Notes: generated from the sequence alone by a model not told the origin. Counted from the first letter of the stretch, positions 33,241 through 44,350 are shown. The stretch is 64,000 nucleotides of DNA from Bursaphelenchus xylophilus (GCA_904066235.2 CAJFCV020000002.1:11408001-11472000); one strand, 5' to 3'. Numbers and translations are program-made.

Positions 33241-34076
33241 TTTTTTTTGGGTTTTTGAGTATAAAAATTTTTTTTTAATTTTTTGTTTTTCATTTTTTTC
33301 AAATTTTGCCCATTGTTTTATAAAAAGAATCAATTTTTTTGAGTTTTTGAATTTAAAAAAATAAAAAAAAATTTTTTTATTTTTTTTTCCAAAATTATGT
33401 CAATGTTTTTACATAGTCTATACATTAATTTCTCAAAATTTTAGATTGCACTTTGCTCGGAGAACCGAGATATTCAACGATCTTTGCCGCCGAGAGTGTA
33501 CGCGAAACGCGGAGAGCGGTCAGAGAGAAAAAACAATTTTTGGCTATATCTTTGCCGATTTCGTTAAAAAAATTTATTTTTTGTGGAAATATTACTCTCT
33601 ATGATAAATATACTTAGAAATAGCCATGAAGCTTTCCATGTCAAAATTCGCAAAAAAACTGTCGCGTTTTTTCCAACTTTCAGCCTATAAAAGACCCTGG
33701 TTGTTTCTGTTAAAAGAGGCTAATTGTAAGAGTCTCGCATATATATCTTACAGGGGAAGTACTCCAAGTGAGACGCTCAGATTTTCTTTAAATTTTGCAC
33801 ACACGTCGGGTATGAACTGAATATCAATTCCTGAAACTTTTAGCTCGCGCTTTGCAGGCGCCGCCGAGATATCGAACGATTTTTGCCGCCGAGAGAGCAC
33901 GCTAAACGTGGAGCGCGGTCAGAGAGAAAAACGCTTTTTGGCCATAACTTTGGCAGCTTCGTGCGGAAAAATTTGATTTTTTGTAGAAACATTATCCTTT
34001 ACGGTTGAAATAGGCATGAAACTTTTCGTGCCAAAATTCGGCAAAATACCCTAAATTTTGGTCGACTTTCGATCTA

Positions 34077-34649
34077 ACAAGGAAAGTACTTCTATGGGGT
34101 GTGGAGTTACAGGTCGAGATATATATCAAAAAATTCGCAAAAATTTTCTGATTCAGAATATATAAAAATTAGCTGCCTAATTTTGGTCTGATGACATTTT
34201 TTTGTCCTCAGAAGTTTTCTCGCGACACCATGCAAGTGTCTTTTTGACCGTGTTTTTGCCAATAAAAAATTTTTGTTTTGTGCTAAAATAAATTCTGAGG
34301 CTTTGACAAGCCTTAAAATATCAAATTAGATTACAACTACACCTTAGAAGTAGTTCCAATGTAAAAAATGGGTTCTAGTGTGGCAAAACGAATCGAACCC
34401 GTTCCCTTCGGATTCCCAATCTAGCGCTCCAACCACTCGGCCACACCGCTCTCTTCCGAAGGAAGAGACCGAGCGCGGTTTTGTTGCCGCAGATTTTTTT
34501 CCTCGAGAAATACATTTATTGATAAAACTCGTTGATAGACCAAAATTAGGCAGCTAATTTTTATATATTCTGAATCAGAAAATTTTTGCGAATTTTTTGA
34601 TATATATCTCGACCTGTAACTCCACACCCCATAGAAGTACTTTCCTTGT
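34077..34649. repeat. Palindromic element carrying a tRNA-like sequence, nested in another repeat
   Basis: The ends CAAGGAAAGTACTTCTATGG and complement, then GGAGTTACAGGTCGAGATAT and complement, make arms of about 110 bases. The middle (34200-34370) is related to one arm of the DDX1-intron palindrome (CTTTGACAAGCCTTAAAATA, GTAGTTCCAATGTAAAAAAT). The tRNA-like stretch is at 34382-34449. Confidence 0.75.
34382..34449 (-). pseudogene. Degenerate class II (Ser/Leu-type) tRNA-like sequence
   Basis: On the minus strand it starts GCGGTGTGGCCGAGTGGTTGG, a typical Ser/Leu A-box region, and ends with ACGGGTTCGATTCG, a B-box-like region. The anticodon loop TTGGGAA would give GGG. The left half of the anticodon stem is mutated (CTAGA against TCCGA), the normal acceptor partner is missing, and the variable arm is short. 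It is therefore a pseudogene or a tRNA-derived module, not a working tRNA. Confidence 0.6.
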
Positions 34650-34770
34650 AAAAATCTCGGTTGTTTCTGGAAAGCGCAAGCTAGGAGTCTCGCATATGCC
34701 TTAAAATAAATTATTCCAAATTTATGCTAAGTTTCATCAAAATTTGAGCGTCGCATTTGGAATACTTCCC

Positions 34771-36056
34771 CTTCGGCAATAATCGCAACGTGGCTTTCTA
34801 CAAACAGCCATTTTTATGACCGCCATTTCAAACAATTACAGGCCAAAAAATTTTTTAAGATATGACCACAAACGCCCCGTATTTTACCACTCTTTTTTCC
34901 CTCAAAAAATGTCCGCAACAATTCGCAATATTTGTCCTCAACATTAGCCCTGTTGACCATTCCCGCACTTCCCCGCAAAAAACTGACCTGACGCGAGCTG
35001 AACTATGAATCAGCCCTCGGGAAAAGCTCCTTATTCAGCCAGCGGCGTGATCGCGGCTATCAGAAGGGCTTCGATTTCTATTTTCAAAAAAAAAAAAAAT
35101 AGTTAAGGTTTTGGGGTGAAACGAACTTTTGATCGATGAGTTGATCGACGAAGACGATAAGCGCCGCGCTTTCGGTTTAATAGCGGGCGAAGTGCGTGTT
35201 CGCTAGAGGACCTTGAAGATAATGGAGGGGACTTTTTGAAGGGAGGTTTGGAGTCTTTGAAGGTAGCGTGTGCTCTAGTTTTGTTTATAAAATACGTCAA
35301 ATCCTTCAGCGTCTGCATTTATCAGCGAAATACCCCAATGCGACGCTGAGATCTTCCTTAAATTTTTCACATATTTTTGGCATAGGCTACATATCAATTC
35401 CTGAAAGTTTTAGCTCCCGATATGCAATAGATAGTCGAGATATTCAATAAACTTTGCTGCCGAGAGAGCGGGCGAAACTTGGAGAGCGGTAAGGGAGAAA
35501 AACACTTTTTGGCCCTATCTTTGCCAGTTTCGCTCGGAAAAAATTGATTTTTTGTGGAAACATTACCCTCTATGGTAGAAATAGGCATGACACTTTTTCG
35601 TGTTAAAATTCGCAAAAAAAGTGTCGCATTTTTTCCCAACTTTCGATCAAAAAATCTCGGTCATTTCTGCAAAGCGCGAGCTAGAAGTCTCGCCTGTTTT
35701 TAAAAAAAAAACTAATTTAAATTAGTGCCATGTTTTTTGAAAATTTGAGCATCGAATCTAGGTCCTGTTAGGCCATTAAAAAAAAATTTTTTTCTTGAAA
35801 TTGCATCGACGCATTTCAAGCTTAGAGTCCTACATAACTTAAAATAGCCTTAAAATTAACCACTGAGCATTTCAACTCAACCTTTCCAAAGCCAACCAAG
35901 ATATTCAACAATTTTTGCGGTTGAGAGACTATGAATAACGAGGAAGAAAGTCGTTTGAACCTCAATTTTTGTCTAAAAATCTTGACCGTTTCCGCAAATC
36001 GTACGCTTTTTGAGGTCACCAGTTAATTTTCATATATTTTCATATATAGCCTATAT
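34771..36056. other. Mixed repeats and one GC-richer island
   Basis: 34940-35090 is unique (CTGACGCGAGCTGAAC, CAGCCAGCGGCGTGATCGCG). From 35330 a diverged GGGAAGTACTCC-type half appears (CGACGCTGAGATCTTCC, GAGAGCGGTAAGGGAG, AGCGCGAGCTAGAAG). No gene model is supported. Confidence 0.45.
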
Positions 36057-36522
36057 TTTCATAAAGTGCGTGGACATTTTGCCGCGGTCCGCGCCGTGCA
36101 CAAAGAACCCGTATTTTGCACGGTGCATTTCAACTTTTTGCATCGTAAATATCGCCGCGACATAAGCTTTTTCCAACTGCGTCGCCGCGTTTTTGCTCAA
36201 GAATTTGCACAGTGCAAACGGCTATTTTTTGTCGCGGCTCCAGGAATTTGCACAGTGCAAGAGGTTTTTTTTGGTTTGCACTGTGCGAAAAGAGAGCGAG
36301 AAAAAAATGAGGTTTGCACTGTGCATTGGCGACAAGCCTGGGAAAAAGTTCAAAATGCACTGTGCGAAAGCAAAAGAAAAAAGTGAAATGCACAGTGCGG
36401 AATGGGGGTCTTTGTGGTCTGCACGGTGCGAGGAAAAATTGCACTGTGCATGGCGACAAGCGTGGGAAAAAGTTCAAAATGCACTGTGCGAAAGCGAAAA
36501 AATGTCCATGCACTTTATGAAA
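36057..36522. repeat. Complete CATAAAGTGC-family element with GCACNGTGC array
   Basis: Left TTCATAAAGTGCGTGGACA, right TGTCCATGCACTTTATGAAA. Inside are more than a dozen GCAC(T/A/G)GTGC words and two GGCGACAAGC(C/G)TGGGAAAA spacers on the right side, with a TCGCCGCGACATAAGC spacer on the left. The open frames crossing it follow the repeat rhythm. Confidence 0.9.
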
Positions 36523-36543
36523 TTACTAATACAATGTTTTCTA

Positions 36544-36612
36544 TCAGTCTGTCGGCAAAATAATGAGTACAATGTCGCATTCAAAAAATTTCAAAATGCA
36601 CCGTGCGCCGCA
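36544..36612. repeat. Left half of a TCAGTCTGTCGGG-family MITE
   Basis: TCAGTCTGTCGGCAAAATAA then GAGTACAATGTCGCATTC; the right half is missing, and a GCACCGTGC word follows immediately. Confidence 0.7.
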
Positions 36613-37071
36613 AAAAAAAGTTTCTTTTTTGAGGTACCGTTTTTTTTGAAGTACACCTTTTTTAACCCAAAAAATTTTCGATTTTGCCCTTTTCTATTAT
36701 CGAATTTTCGAAATTTTTATTTCAAAATGTTTCATGCCCAAACTAACCCGACCTTGAAGCAAATTTTTTTATTTTTCCGTTTTCGCGTGCCTTTTGGATA
36801 ACATTTGGGAACTCGGTTTGGAATAATAAAGGGGCTTCGCATTATTTATTGCGTAATAATGCGGATTAGGCCGTTATTTTTCGTTTTCTGCTCTTTGTTT
36901 TTTAGAAATTTTTTGAGGGCCAGCAACAGCTCGATTTTCGCGATTTTCTTTGAATTTTGCGATTTTTTGATAGAAAAATATTTAAATATTGAAGCAGTCA
37001 AATTGTTTGAAATTTGGGGAACATTCAAAATTATTATTTTTTATTTTTTTTGTGAATTTATAGCTTTTATT
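36613..37071. other. AT-rich unique sequence, nothing recognised
   Basis: No splice-bordered coding stretch and no inverted repeat are seen here. Confidence 0.4.
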
Positions 37072-37222
37072 AGTCTGTCGGGGAAATAATGAGCACAATT
37101 TCGTAGCGCCAAATGCGTTGCTGAACTGAAAAGCAATTTGATTTTGCACCAACGCAATTCATTTTCTCAGCGGCGATGCGATTTTCGATGCGACAGAGTG
37201 GTCATTATTTTCCCGACAGACT
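37072..37222. repeat. TCAGTCTGTCGGG-family MITE
   Basis: AGTCTGTCGGGGAAATAATG to TTTTCCCGACAGACTTA with the GAGCA-type core (GCGATGCGATTTTCGATGCG). Confidence 0.85.
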
Positions 37223-37385
37223 TATTTCCAAAATTTTTGTTTTGATTTTTGGTTGGGCCATGAAAACTTTCGGCCTTGTTTCTCACCTCGAGGACAACTT
37301 TTTTCCAAAAAAATTTTTTTTTTCAGCTCTGAATATGCAGATATATGGCCAAAAGCGCTTTTTTCTCTGATTTCCCTCTTCTTTT

Positions 37386-37505
<120 letters not shown>

Positions 37506-37619
37506 CTGCAAAGAGCAATCTAAAATTTTCAGGAATTGACATGTGACCTATTACCGATGTGTGTACAAAATTTAAAGAAAATATAAAGCGTCAGACTGAT
37601 AAACTTTCTTCTAGGTATA

Positions 37620-37765
37620 TCAGTCTGTCGGAAAAATAATGAGCACCCTGTGGCATCGAAAATCGGAAAAGAAATTAACTGTGTGGCAGCAAAATCAAAT
37701 TTTTTTCACTTCAGCGACGCAGTCGGCTCAGCGACATTGTGCTCATTATTTTTCCGACAGACAGA
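37620..37765. repeat. TCAGTCTGTCGGG-family MITE
   Basis: TCAGTCTGTCGGAAAAATAA to TATTTTTCCGACAGACAGA; both ends share the same AAAAA change, which keeps the hairpin paired. A right-half copy follows at 37815-37871. Confidence 0.85.
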
Positions 37766-37814
37766 TAAAAAGCAAAAAATTTCAAGAATATTGTAGAAAA
37801 TTTTATTTTGAATG

Positions 37815-37871
37815 TAGCGGCGATGCGATTTTTGTTGCGACAGAGTGCTCATTATTTTCCCGACAAACTGA
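37815..37871. repeat. Right half of a TCAGTCTGTCGGG-family MITE
   Basis: GGCGATGCGATTTTTGTTGC then GCTCATTATTTTCCCGACAA; no left end. Confidence 0.75.
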
Positions 37872-38238
37872 TATCGTAAATTTTGAAAAACAAATCTATG
37901 AGGTACCCTACATAAAAATTCGCCATGTAACAACACTTCTATCATCCCCATAAAACCCTCTAATTACCCAATCCGGCACCTGGTATGCTCCGCGTTTTTC
38001 ACCGGAAATTCTCACTCATTTTTTTTGCTCTCTTCGCTCTCTGTTTTTGATCCCTTTATGAGGACCTTGTTTGGGGGGCAGCTGCGCGGTTGTCCCGGCA
38101 ATTTTCAATTCCCGACACGCGACAGTGCATTCATCAAACGAGAAGGGCACGAATCAAAGGGTTGCGGAGTCGAAAATTATTAGGATTTTTTGGGGAAATA
38201 CAGTGGGGAATGTAAAAAAAAAGTTGAGAAAAAGTTTA

Positions 38239-38385
38239 TCAGTCTGTCGGGAAAATAATGAGCACTCTGTCGCAGGGAAAATCGCTTGAGAAAATGAATT
38301 GTGTCGCCGCAAAATCAAATTTTTTTCACTTCAGAGACGCGATTGGCTCAGCGACATTGTGCTCATTATTTTTCCGACAGACTGA
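38239..38385. repeat. TCAGTCTGTCGGG-family MITE
   Basis: Both ends intact and TA-flanked; GAGCA-type core in the opposite orientation to 37072-37222. Confidence 0.9.
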
Positions 38386-38790
38386 TAAACTTTTTTGCAA
38401 TTTTTTTACCTTTTTTTAGGATACAGATAAACTTGCAAAAACTTAAGTTTTTGTTGTGCTAGTCACTGCGAGATATTGAACGATCTTTGCGGGCGAGAGA
38501 GCAGGGAAAATGAAGAGGCGCGGTCGGAGAAAAAAAGAACAAAAATCATTTTTTTGGGATATCTTGGCAAATTTTAAATGAAAGCAAATTGATTTTTTTC
38601 AAAAAAATAGTCGTTTTTAGTTCACCCAGTAAATTTTATTTTGATTTCACTGCGCCTGCAGAGGCTCTAAAATTCATATTTTTTCCAAAATTTTGTTTAC
38701 CTTTTTACCATTTGTTATCCGGAGTTTCAATTTTAGATCTCTCCAATTTTTCATTTTTTTCATTTTCGACAAATTTTCATAGCTGTTTTA

Positions 38791-39323
38791 CAAGGTGGGG
38801 CATCTTGTGGCCCGATTTGAATTGGCTATAACTTCCTTATTTTTCGGCCAAATCTTAAAATTCTTTTTTCCCCTGAATCCTCAGACAACCCCATTTTGTT
38901 TGATACCAAACATGTTATACATAGTAAGTGTATGTCTACAGTTATTGGATTTATTCTTGGAGTTCATTTTTTCGGTCCTTTTTCGGTTGTTTTTTCGGTC
39001 TTTCCCGGTGTGTCCGGAAATGGAGCACGGCATGGAAGAAAAATACGGTGGAATTTATTTTTTCCGAAAATCGACGATGAGAATAAGAACAAAAAATGAA
39101 GATCAACCTCCAGAATTCGTCGAATGGTCCTTGGTGAAGGCATTCCCTCGGTTCTGACCAAGAATAAATCCAATAACTGTAGATGACAGTTAGTATGTAT
39201 AACATATTTGGTATCAAACAAAGGATGTATGAGGATTCAGGAAAAAAAAGAATTTTAAGATTTGGCCAAAAACTAAAGAAGTTATAGCCAATTCAAATCG
39301 GGCCACAAAGACGCCCCAGCCTG
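38791..39323. mobile_element. Diverged relative of the CAGGGTGTACC transposon, non-coding
   Basis: The ends CAAGGTGGGGCATCTTGTGG / CCACAAAGACGCCCCAGCCTG differ from the family type, but the inner arms (GATTTGAATTGGCTATAACT, CCCCATTTTGTTTGATACC, CAGTTATTGGATTTATTC) match 1876-2748. TA flanks both sides. The middle keeps ATGAAGATCAACCTCCAGAA-type sequence also found in the first copy. Confidence 0.75.
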
Positions 39324-40092
39324 TACATCTCCCAAGATCTCTACAGTAACCGTCTCTAAGAAATTTTAAAATGTTTTACCCTCCGTTTGTTATGAAGAGT
39401 TTACCCTTATAACTTGCTACCTTTCAGCAGCCCTTCATTTTCGCTCATCTTCCCCGGAATTCTCGTCCGACCCGTGCCTAATTGTGGTGTTTCTCGAAAA
39501 GCGCCGGGCATGAGGAGGGGTAAGTGGATTGACGGCGAATGACCTCGGTTCGGGAAGAAAGGCTGCGATCGGGTTAAAGTAATGGGCACACTAAATAAAA
39601 ATCGCGAATTTACTCTCGACTTTTCGTGATCGTCAACCTTGCCGATTGTTGGGTTTTTACTGGCACTCAAAGTCGTTTTTTTAGATTTTATGGGGTTCGT
39701 AGTGCACGAAAGTGGCTGTAGAAGGAAAATTCAGAGTCAAAAAAAAGTTTTTTTTTCTTTATGGTAGCGTACGTTAGATACAATTTGTTTACTAATCCGT
39801 TTGTAAAGTAGCTGGTGTGATTTTTGGCGCTTGCGCGGTGCACATCAAACTGAGGAGTCCGGTGACCGGAATAGACTCTTCGCTATCGGTTTTTTACACT
39901 TCGTCTTAATTTCGCAGAGAAAGAGGGAAAAAAGACACGCAAAAGCGTACTCTCTCGCCCCAAAAAATCCCCATTTCTTCCCCAACGAAACGTTTTTTCG
40001 CGTCTTTTTTAGGCAAAGTGCCAATTCATTCACCGGACTGTTTTAGCTTATCTCAAGTTTGACGTGCGACGCCATTCATGTCTAATTTTTTT
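39324..40092. other. GC-richer island followed by a GTCCGGTGAC-type element
   Basis: 39400-39680 is unique (CTCGTCCGACCCGTGCC, GACGGCGAATGACCTCGG); a minus-strand frame of 87 codons crosses it without recognisable features. 39803-40075 is the reverse counterpart of 21830-22115 and begins AATCCGTTTGTAAAGTAGC, similar to the end of the 57846 element. Confidence 0.5.
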
Positions 40093-40144
40093 GCGATGCG
40101 ATTTTTGATGCGACAGAGTGCTCATTATTTTCCCGACAGACTGT
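40093..40144. repeat. Right half of a TCAGTCTGTCGGG-family MITE
   Basis: GCGATGCGATTTTTGATGCG then GCTCATTATTTTCCCGACAG; no left end. Confidence 0.75.
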
Positions 40145-41064
40145 TAATCTCTAGAACCTTTACTATCTATCCTTTTGAGCCATGGTCATCACAAGTCAGT
40201 TAGCGGGAACCTGGTTTTCGGGGTATAGATGCCTCTACTTCAGAAAGTCGTAGCGACCTCAGTTTGCACTCTACAAGCTTGTTATTTCGTAGGCAAAAAA
40301 TGATGTCGCTTAAAAATACATATTCCAAAAACGAGCTCTCTGCGCCGCCTCCGCCAAAAGTTATAGCCTCCTACTTTCCTTCACGTTTCTTGGAAGACCC
40401 TGTAGAAGCCAGATTCTTTTTTACACTGTCTGAGGCTTTCAACATCGACTAGATCACCAGTATGGATCGATCTGTGAAAAATGTGGCTTCCCTTGCTAGA
40501 AAAAGCTGCTTGAATCTCAACTAAATCATCACAGTCCCTCTAATCTCCAGAGCCTTTATCATCCTTCCCCCATCATCGCAATCACAAAGCCCCCTTCCAT
40601 TTCATCGACGGCTGATCGCCGTACCTTCTCCCAATCCGCACCGCATGCGGCGTGATTCCATGTCCTGTCTTTGTTTTCATCGCTCGGAATCGGGGTGGGC
40701 GATGGAGGAATCGGGGGCTCTGTCACAGAGAGAGAGAGCAACATGGAGAACATTTCATTTGTTTTCGATCGCGACTCCCCGCCGTCTCGCGTTCTCCTCT
40801 TGCGCAATACACAAAACATTGGTTGTTTCACTGCTACTCGGTATTTACTTTTTTTGTTGTACCTTTTGCGCGATGGATGACTGAAAAAGGAGGGCAATAT
40901 TTGGGTGGGGGGACTCGAGTGAGGAGTTGTTGGGAAGTGAGTCTACTACGAGTTGGAAGGCCGATTGAGGGCAGATTGGGGTGTGGTTATTGTGGTAGAT
41001 CGAAAAAAATGACTTTTTAACTATTCGGATTTTGATGGCTTTATGTAAAAACAAAGATTTAATA
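40145..41064. other. Unique region, no supported gene
   Basis: A GC-richer part at 40560-40960 has several overlapping open frames on both strands (for example 40559-40897 minus), with no domain and no matching splice chain. Outside it lies the repeat at 40225-40405. Confidence 0.4.
40225..40405. repeat. Repeat shared with 55570-55740
   Basis: GTCGTAGCGACCTCAGTTTG, CTCTGCGCCGCCTCCGCCAA and CACGTTTCTTGGAAGACCCT recur on the opposite strand at 55570-55740. The shared frame (SAPPPPKVIASYF) is a by-product of the repeat. Confidence 0.75.
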
Positions 41065-41211
41065 TCGGTCTGTCGGGAAAATAATGTGGATTTGTTGCAG
41101 CAAAATGTTTCGTCACGTCCCAGTCGCGCATCAAATTTCCGGCTGTCGCAAAGCGATTAAGAGCGATTTTTAACGCATCGATGAATCCACATTATTTTCC
41201 CGACAGACTGA
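41065..41211. repeat. TCAGTCTGTCGGG-ended MITE with the GTGGATTTGTTGC core
   Basis: The ends are the family type, but the inside (GTGGATTTGTTGCAGCAAAA, TCGCGCATCAAATTTCC, GTCGCAAAGCGAT, ATCCACATTATTTTCC) is unrelated to the GAGCA-type core. Confidence 0.85.
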
Positions 41212-41344
41212 TGCATTACTTTTTTGGTAAAAATCGCAACACGACTGCCTAAAAACAGCTATTTTTAGGGCGCTACGACTTTCGTTTCAGTGACAGTTAG
41301 AGCCAACGATACTATGGATTGCGTCGGGTAGTCGTTGTATGCTT

Positions 41345-41655
41345 GAAGAGGCTAGGAGAAGGCTTAGTTAGTATAATAGAAATAATAAGATTGGTTGAGT
41401 CCTAGGATAGCTTATCACCTATTTTTTGGTATATTTTACATGTACTCACATCAGTAAGGTCTAGATAAAAGTTACGGATTTTCGTTTTTTGCCTCAAATT
41501 TTGGTCTGTTATATGTTGCAGTAACTCAGGATAAACAAAACTAACGTTAGTAATAGCTAAAATTAGAAAAAAATTGACATATTGCAAGCCTTCGCTAAGT
41601 CTCCGCCGAGCCTTCGCCGAGCATCCAATGGCTTTTGCCAGGCCTCGTAAACACC
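41345..41655. repeat. Dispersed repeat shared with 9120-9385 and 43895-44190
   Basis: GGCTAGGAGAAGGCTTAG, AGTCCTAGGATAGCTTATC, AATAGCTAAAATTAGAAAAA, CTCCGCCGAGCC and CAGGCCTCGTAAAC appear in this order. Confidence 0.8.
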
Positions 41656-41698
41656 CGAACTGCCGTCGACCCGAAAAGCCGGGACGCGAATTTTGTCA

Positions 41699-41846
41699 TC
41701 AGTCTGTCGGGAAAATAATGAGCAATGTCGCGAATCGTGTCGCTGAAGAAAAAAAGCAATTTTATTTTGTTTCGACACAATGTATTTTGTCTTCGGCGAT
41801 GCGATTTTCGATTCGACAGAGTGCTCATTATTTTCCCGACAGACTG
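41699..41846. repeat. TCAGTCTGTCGGG-family MITE
   Basis: Complete ends; the core lacks the usual left spacer (GAGCAATGTCGCGAATCG) and is close to the copy near 50.61 kb. Confidence 0.9.
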
Positions 41847-42494
41847 ATAAAAGTTTGGACAAATTAAGAGTACAATTTTTAGAAGCTTTTTTTTTTAGCT
41901 TGCCCTCTGCAGAAACCATTGAGTTTTTTAGGCTGGAAAGTTAATTAATAGAGCTTAGAACCTTCAGAATTGCCCGTTATAGGGAGGTTTTGTAGTATAA
42001 AATTTTTTGTAGTGCACCGAAAAAAAAATTGTCATAGTAATGACAAAGCTCTATGGACTTTCATTTTATTCAAAAACACATTTTTGCCAACTCCCAAAAT
42101 GTTTATTATAGATAGTTTTTGCTGTAAGGAAGTTTATTGGGATTTACTGAACCAAAATTACTGCAAAAAAGATTTTTTCTTTTTTCGAAATTCGAAATTT
42201 CGAGACGACTTTTCTGCCCTACTGCACAACTCCCTCTGTTTTTGGTAGTCCATGTTTTCCAACACGGAATATTATAATACAACAGGAAATACGCTCGATT
42301 TCCTCTGGATGTACGCGTATAAAAGGCAGAGGGAAGAATTGAAAACGGCGGTTTAAGCCATACGTATATAAGGACAGTCCAATCTTGCCCTACTCTATTA
42401 GCGTTTTCACAATAGCTGTAGAAGGAAATATAGGGTCGAAAAAACCTTTTTTATATAGTCGCGTAGATGCGTTAGATACGAATTGTTTTCTATC
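41847..42494. other. AT-rich unique sequence, nothing recognised
   Basis: A TATA-like TATAAAAGG at 42318 and TATATAAGGAC at 42364 are visible, without a gene behind them. Confidence 0.35.
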
Positions 42495-42950
42495 ATCATT
42501 TTCACAAAGTGCCTGGACAGTTGTCGCGGTCCGCACTGTGCACAAAAATCCCCGATTTTTTGCACCGTGCACTCACCTTTTTTGATTTTGCACTGTGCAT
42601 TTGAAATATCGCTGCGACATAAGCTTTTCTCAACTGCGCTGCTGCGGTTTTGTCCAAAATTGTGCACAGTGCAATCTTGTGGAAAATGGGGGCTTTTGGG
42701 CACCGTGCGGACCGCGACAGCCCTTTTCTCACGCTTGTCGCCAATGCACGGTGCATTTTTCTCTTTTCGCACTGTGCGAACCTCAAAAAAGCCTTTTGCA
42801 CTGTGCAAATAGAAAAATGTGAAATGCACTGTGCAAAATGGGGGGTTTTTTAAGGTTTGCACGGTGCGAAAAGAGAACTATGTGTTGGCGACAAAAATTC
42901 AAGATGCACAGTGCGAAAGCGAAAAGATGTCCAGGCACTTTGTGAAAATG
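42495..42950. repeat. Complete CATAAAGTGC-family element with GCACNGTGC array
   Basis: Left TTTCACAAAGTGCCTGGACA and right TGTCCAGGCACTTTGTGAAA share the same two base changes, so the ends have co-evolved or arose from a recent copy. More than a dozen GCACNGTGC words lie inside. A bare left end of the family follows at 42978-43003, directly against the next MITE. Confidence 0.9.
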
Positions 42951-43005
42951 CTACTAGACCTTCCATCTATTTATTAGTATTTTCATAAAGTGCATGGACA
43001 TTCTA

Positions 43006-43160
43006 TCAGTCTGTCGGGAAAATAACGGCGGATCGTCGCAGCAAAATGTCTCGCCTCGCCGCTATCGCGCACCAAATCCCAAGCCGCGGCTTGCAGTCGC
43101 AAAGCGATGATAGGCGATTCCGAGGCGCGACGATCCGCCGTTATTTTCCCGACAGACTGA
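43006..43160. repeat. TCAGTCTGTCGGG-ended MITE with a near-perfect CGGCGGATCG core
   Basis: Nearly a perfect inverted repeat: AATAACGGCGGATCGTCGC pairs with GCGACGATCCGCCGTTATT. The loop holds CAAGCCGCGGCTTG. This is a third core type. A right half of the GTGGATTTGTCGC type follows at 43213-43260. Confidence 0.9.
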
Positions 43161-43284
43161 TAAAAAATCTTTAAATCGCCCATTCTCGATTTTGACGCGC
43201 GGTGCGACGAGGGGAGACATTTTTCTGCGACAAATCCACATTATTTTCCCGACAGATTGATACTAATACATTCTGATAGTAATA

Positions 43285-43440
43285 TCAGTATGTCGGGAAA
43301 ATAATGAGCATTCTGTCGCATTGAAACTCGCTTCGTCGCCGAGAAAAAAAAATTTTGTCGCGGCAAAATCAAATTTCTTTTCATATCATCGACGCGATCA
43401 GCGCAGCGACAGTGTGCTCATTATTTTCCCGACAGACTGA
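43285..43440. repeat. TCAGTCTGTCGGG-family MITE
   Basis: TCAGTATGTCGGGAAAATAA to ATTTTCCCGACAGACTGA; GAGCA-type core. Its flanks (GATAGTAATA / GATACTAATA) suggest insertion beside an older copy. Confidence 0.9.
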
Positions 43441-43894
43441 TACTAATATGTACATATAACTCTTTCTAATCGCAGATAGAAAGAGCTATATGTCCGACTC
43501 TCCCCACCTCCGAACAACAATGTAATCGTCTATGCAAGTAGCGATCACTTCCCCCAAAAAAACGGTTTTCTCATTTTTCCCCTCCGGCAACAATGCGTTT
43601 CCCATTTTTTTTCATATTCGGATTGAAGGAGAAAAAGAGGAAAGGGTTGTTGCATGAGCTCTTCCTCTTCTTTGATCCCCTTTTCCGCTACCTTTAGGCA
43701 AGTTAGCGGACGATCGCAAGGGGAGATTTTACACTCTCATTTTGTGGGGGTTTAAAGGGAGATTTTTCGAAAAAATTGCTTGGATTTTTGTAGAATTTTG
43801 TGTGTGACATTTGTCTAAAACGCTTATCAAAATTGCCTGCGATTTTGGTCTGCAATAACTGCTAATTTTCTCAGCGCTTCGACTTATTCATGGG
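43441..43894. other. Unique region with a GC-richer island
   Basis: A short inverted repeat CTCTTTCTAATCGCAGATAGAAAGAG (arms only 8 bases) lies at 43461. 43490-43740 is unique sequence without a gene model. Confidence 0.35.
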
Positions 43895-44190
43895 GGAGCT
43901 AGGAGAAGGTTTAGTGAGTAGGAATGATAAGATTGATCGGATCCTAGGATAGCTTATCACCCATTTTGAGTTATTTTACATGTTCTCGCATCAATAATGT
44001 CTAGATAAAAGTTACAGATCTCCTTTTTTTGCCGCAATTTTTGGTCTTTTATATGTTGTAATGAAGAAAACTAGCGTTAGTAATAGCTAAAATTAGAAAA
44101 AGTGGGCATATTGCTAGTCTCCGCCGAGCCTCCGCCGAGCGTCCGCCGACCATCCAACGGCTTTTCCAGGCCTCGTAGGCCCTTCCTACA
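43895..44190. repeat. Dispersed repeat shared with 41345-41655
   Basis: GAGCTAGGAGAAGGTTTAG to CTTTTCCAGGCCTCGTAGG, with three successive CTCCGCCGAGC-type steps. Confidence 0.8.
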
Positions 44191-44223
44191 CACATGTTTT
44201 GGGTATCCACTTACCCTACGACC

Positions 44224-44350
44224 AGAGATTGCCACGGTCAAAATTTTGGCTCCGGCTCCGGCTCTTAGCTCCCAGAGCCGGAGCCGAGGCCAAAATTTGC
44301 GGCTCCGGCTCTGAGCGGCTCCGGCTCTGGAGCCGTGGCAATCTCTGCCT
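44224..44350. repeat. GC-rich palindrome with AGAGATTGCCACGG ends
   Basis: The ends AGAGATTGCCACGGTC and GCCGTGGCAATCTCT enclose repeated GGCTCCGGCTC blocks in both orientations and two facing AAATTTTGGC/GCCAAAATTT words. It is far more GC-rich than its surroundings. Confidence 0.85.

Larger units (their letters stand above)
33750..34770. repeat. GGGAAGTACTCC-family element interrupted by another insertion
   Basis: The left part (33750-34076) and right part (34650-34770) join to give the same order as the uninterrupted copies at 45066, 49748 and 59132. The break falls inside GATCTAAAAATC, where the 34077-34649 element inserted. Confidence 0.75.

Noticed and set aside
36193..36801. 202-codon frame with ALCxxHCAK phrases
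   Set aside because: The phrases are the translation of the GCACNGTGC array in a CATAAAGTGC-family element; the same phrases appear in several frames and places.
40559..40897. 112-codon minus-strand frame with Met-rich end
   Set aside because: Overlapping plus-strand frames are equally long and there is no splice or motif support.
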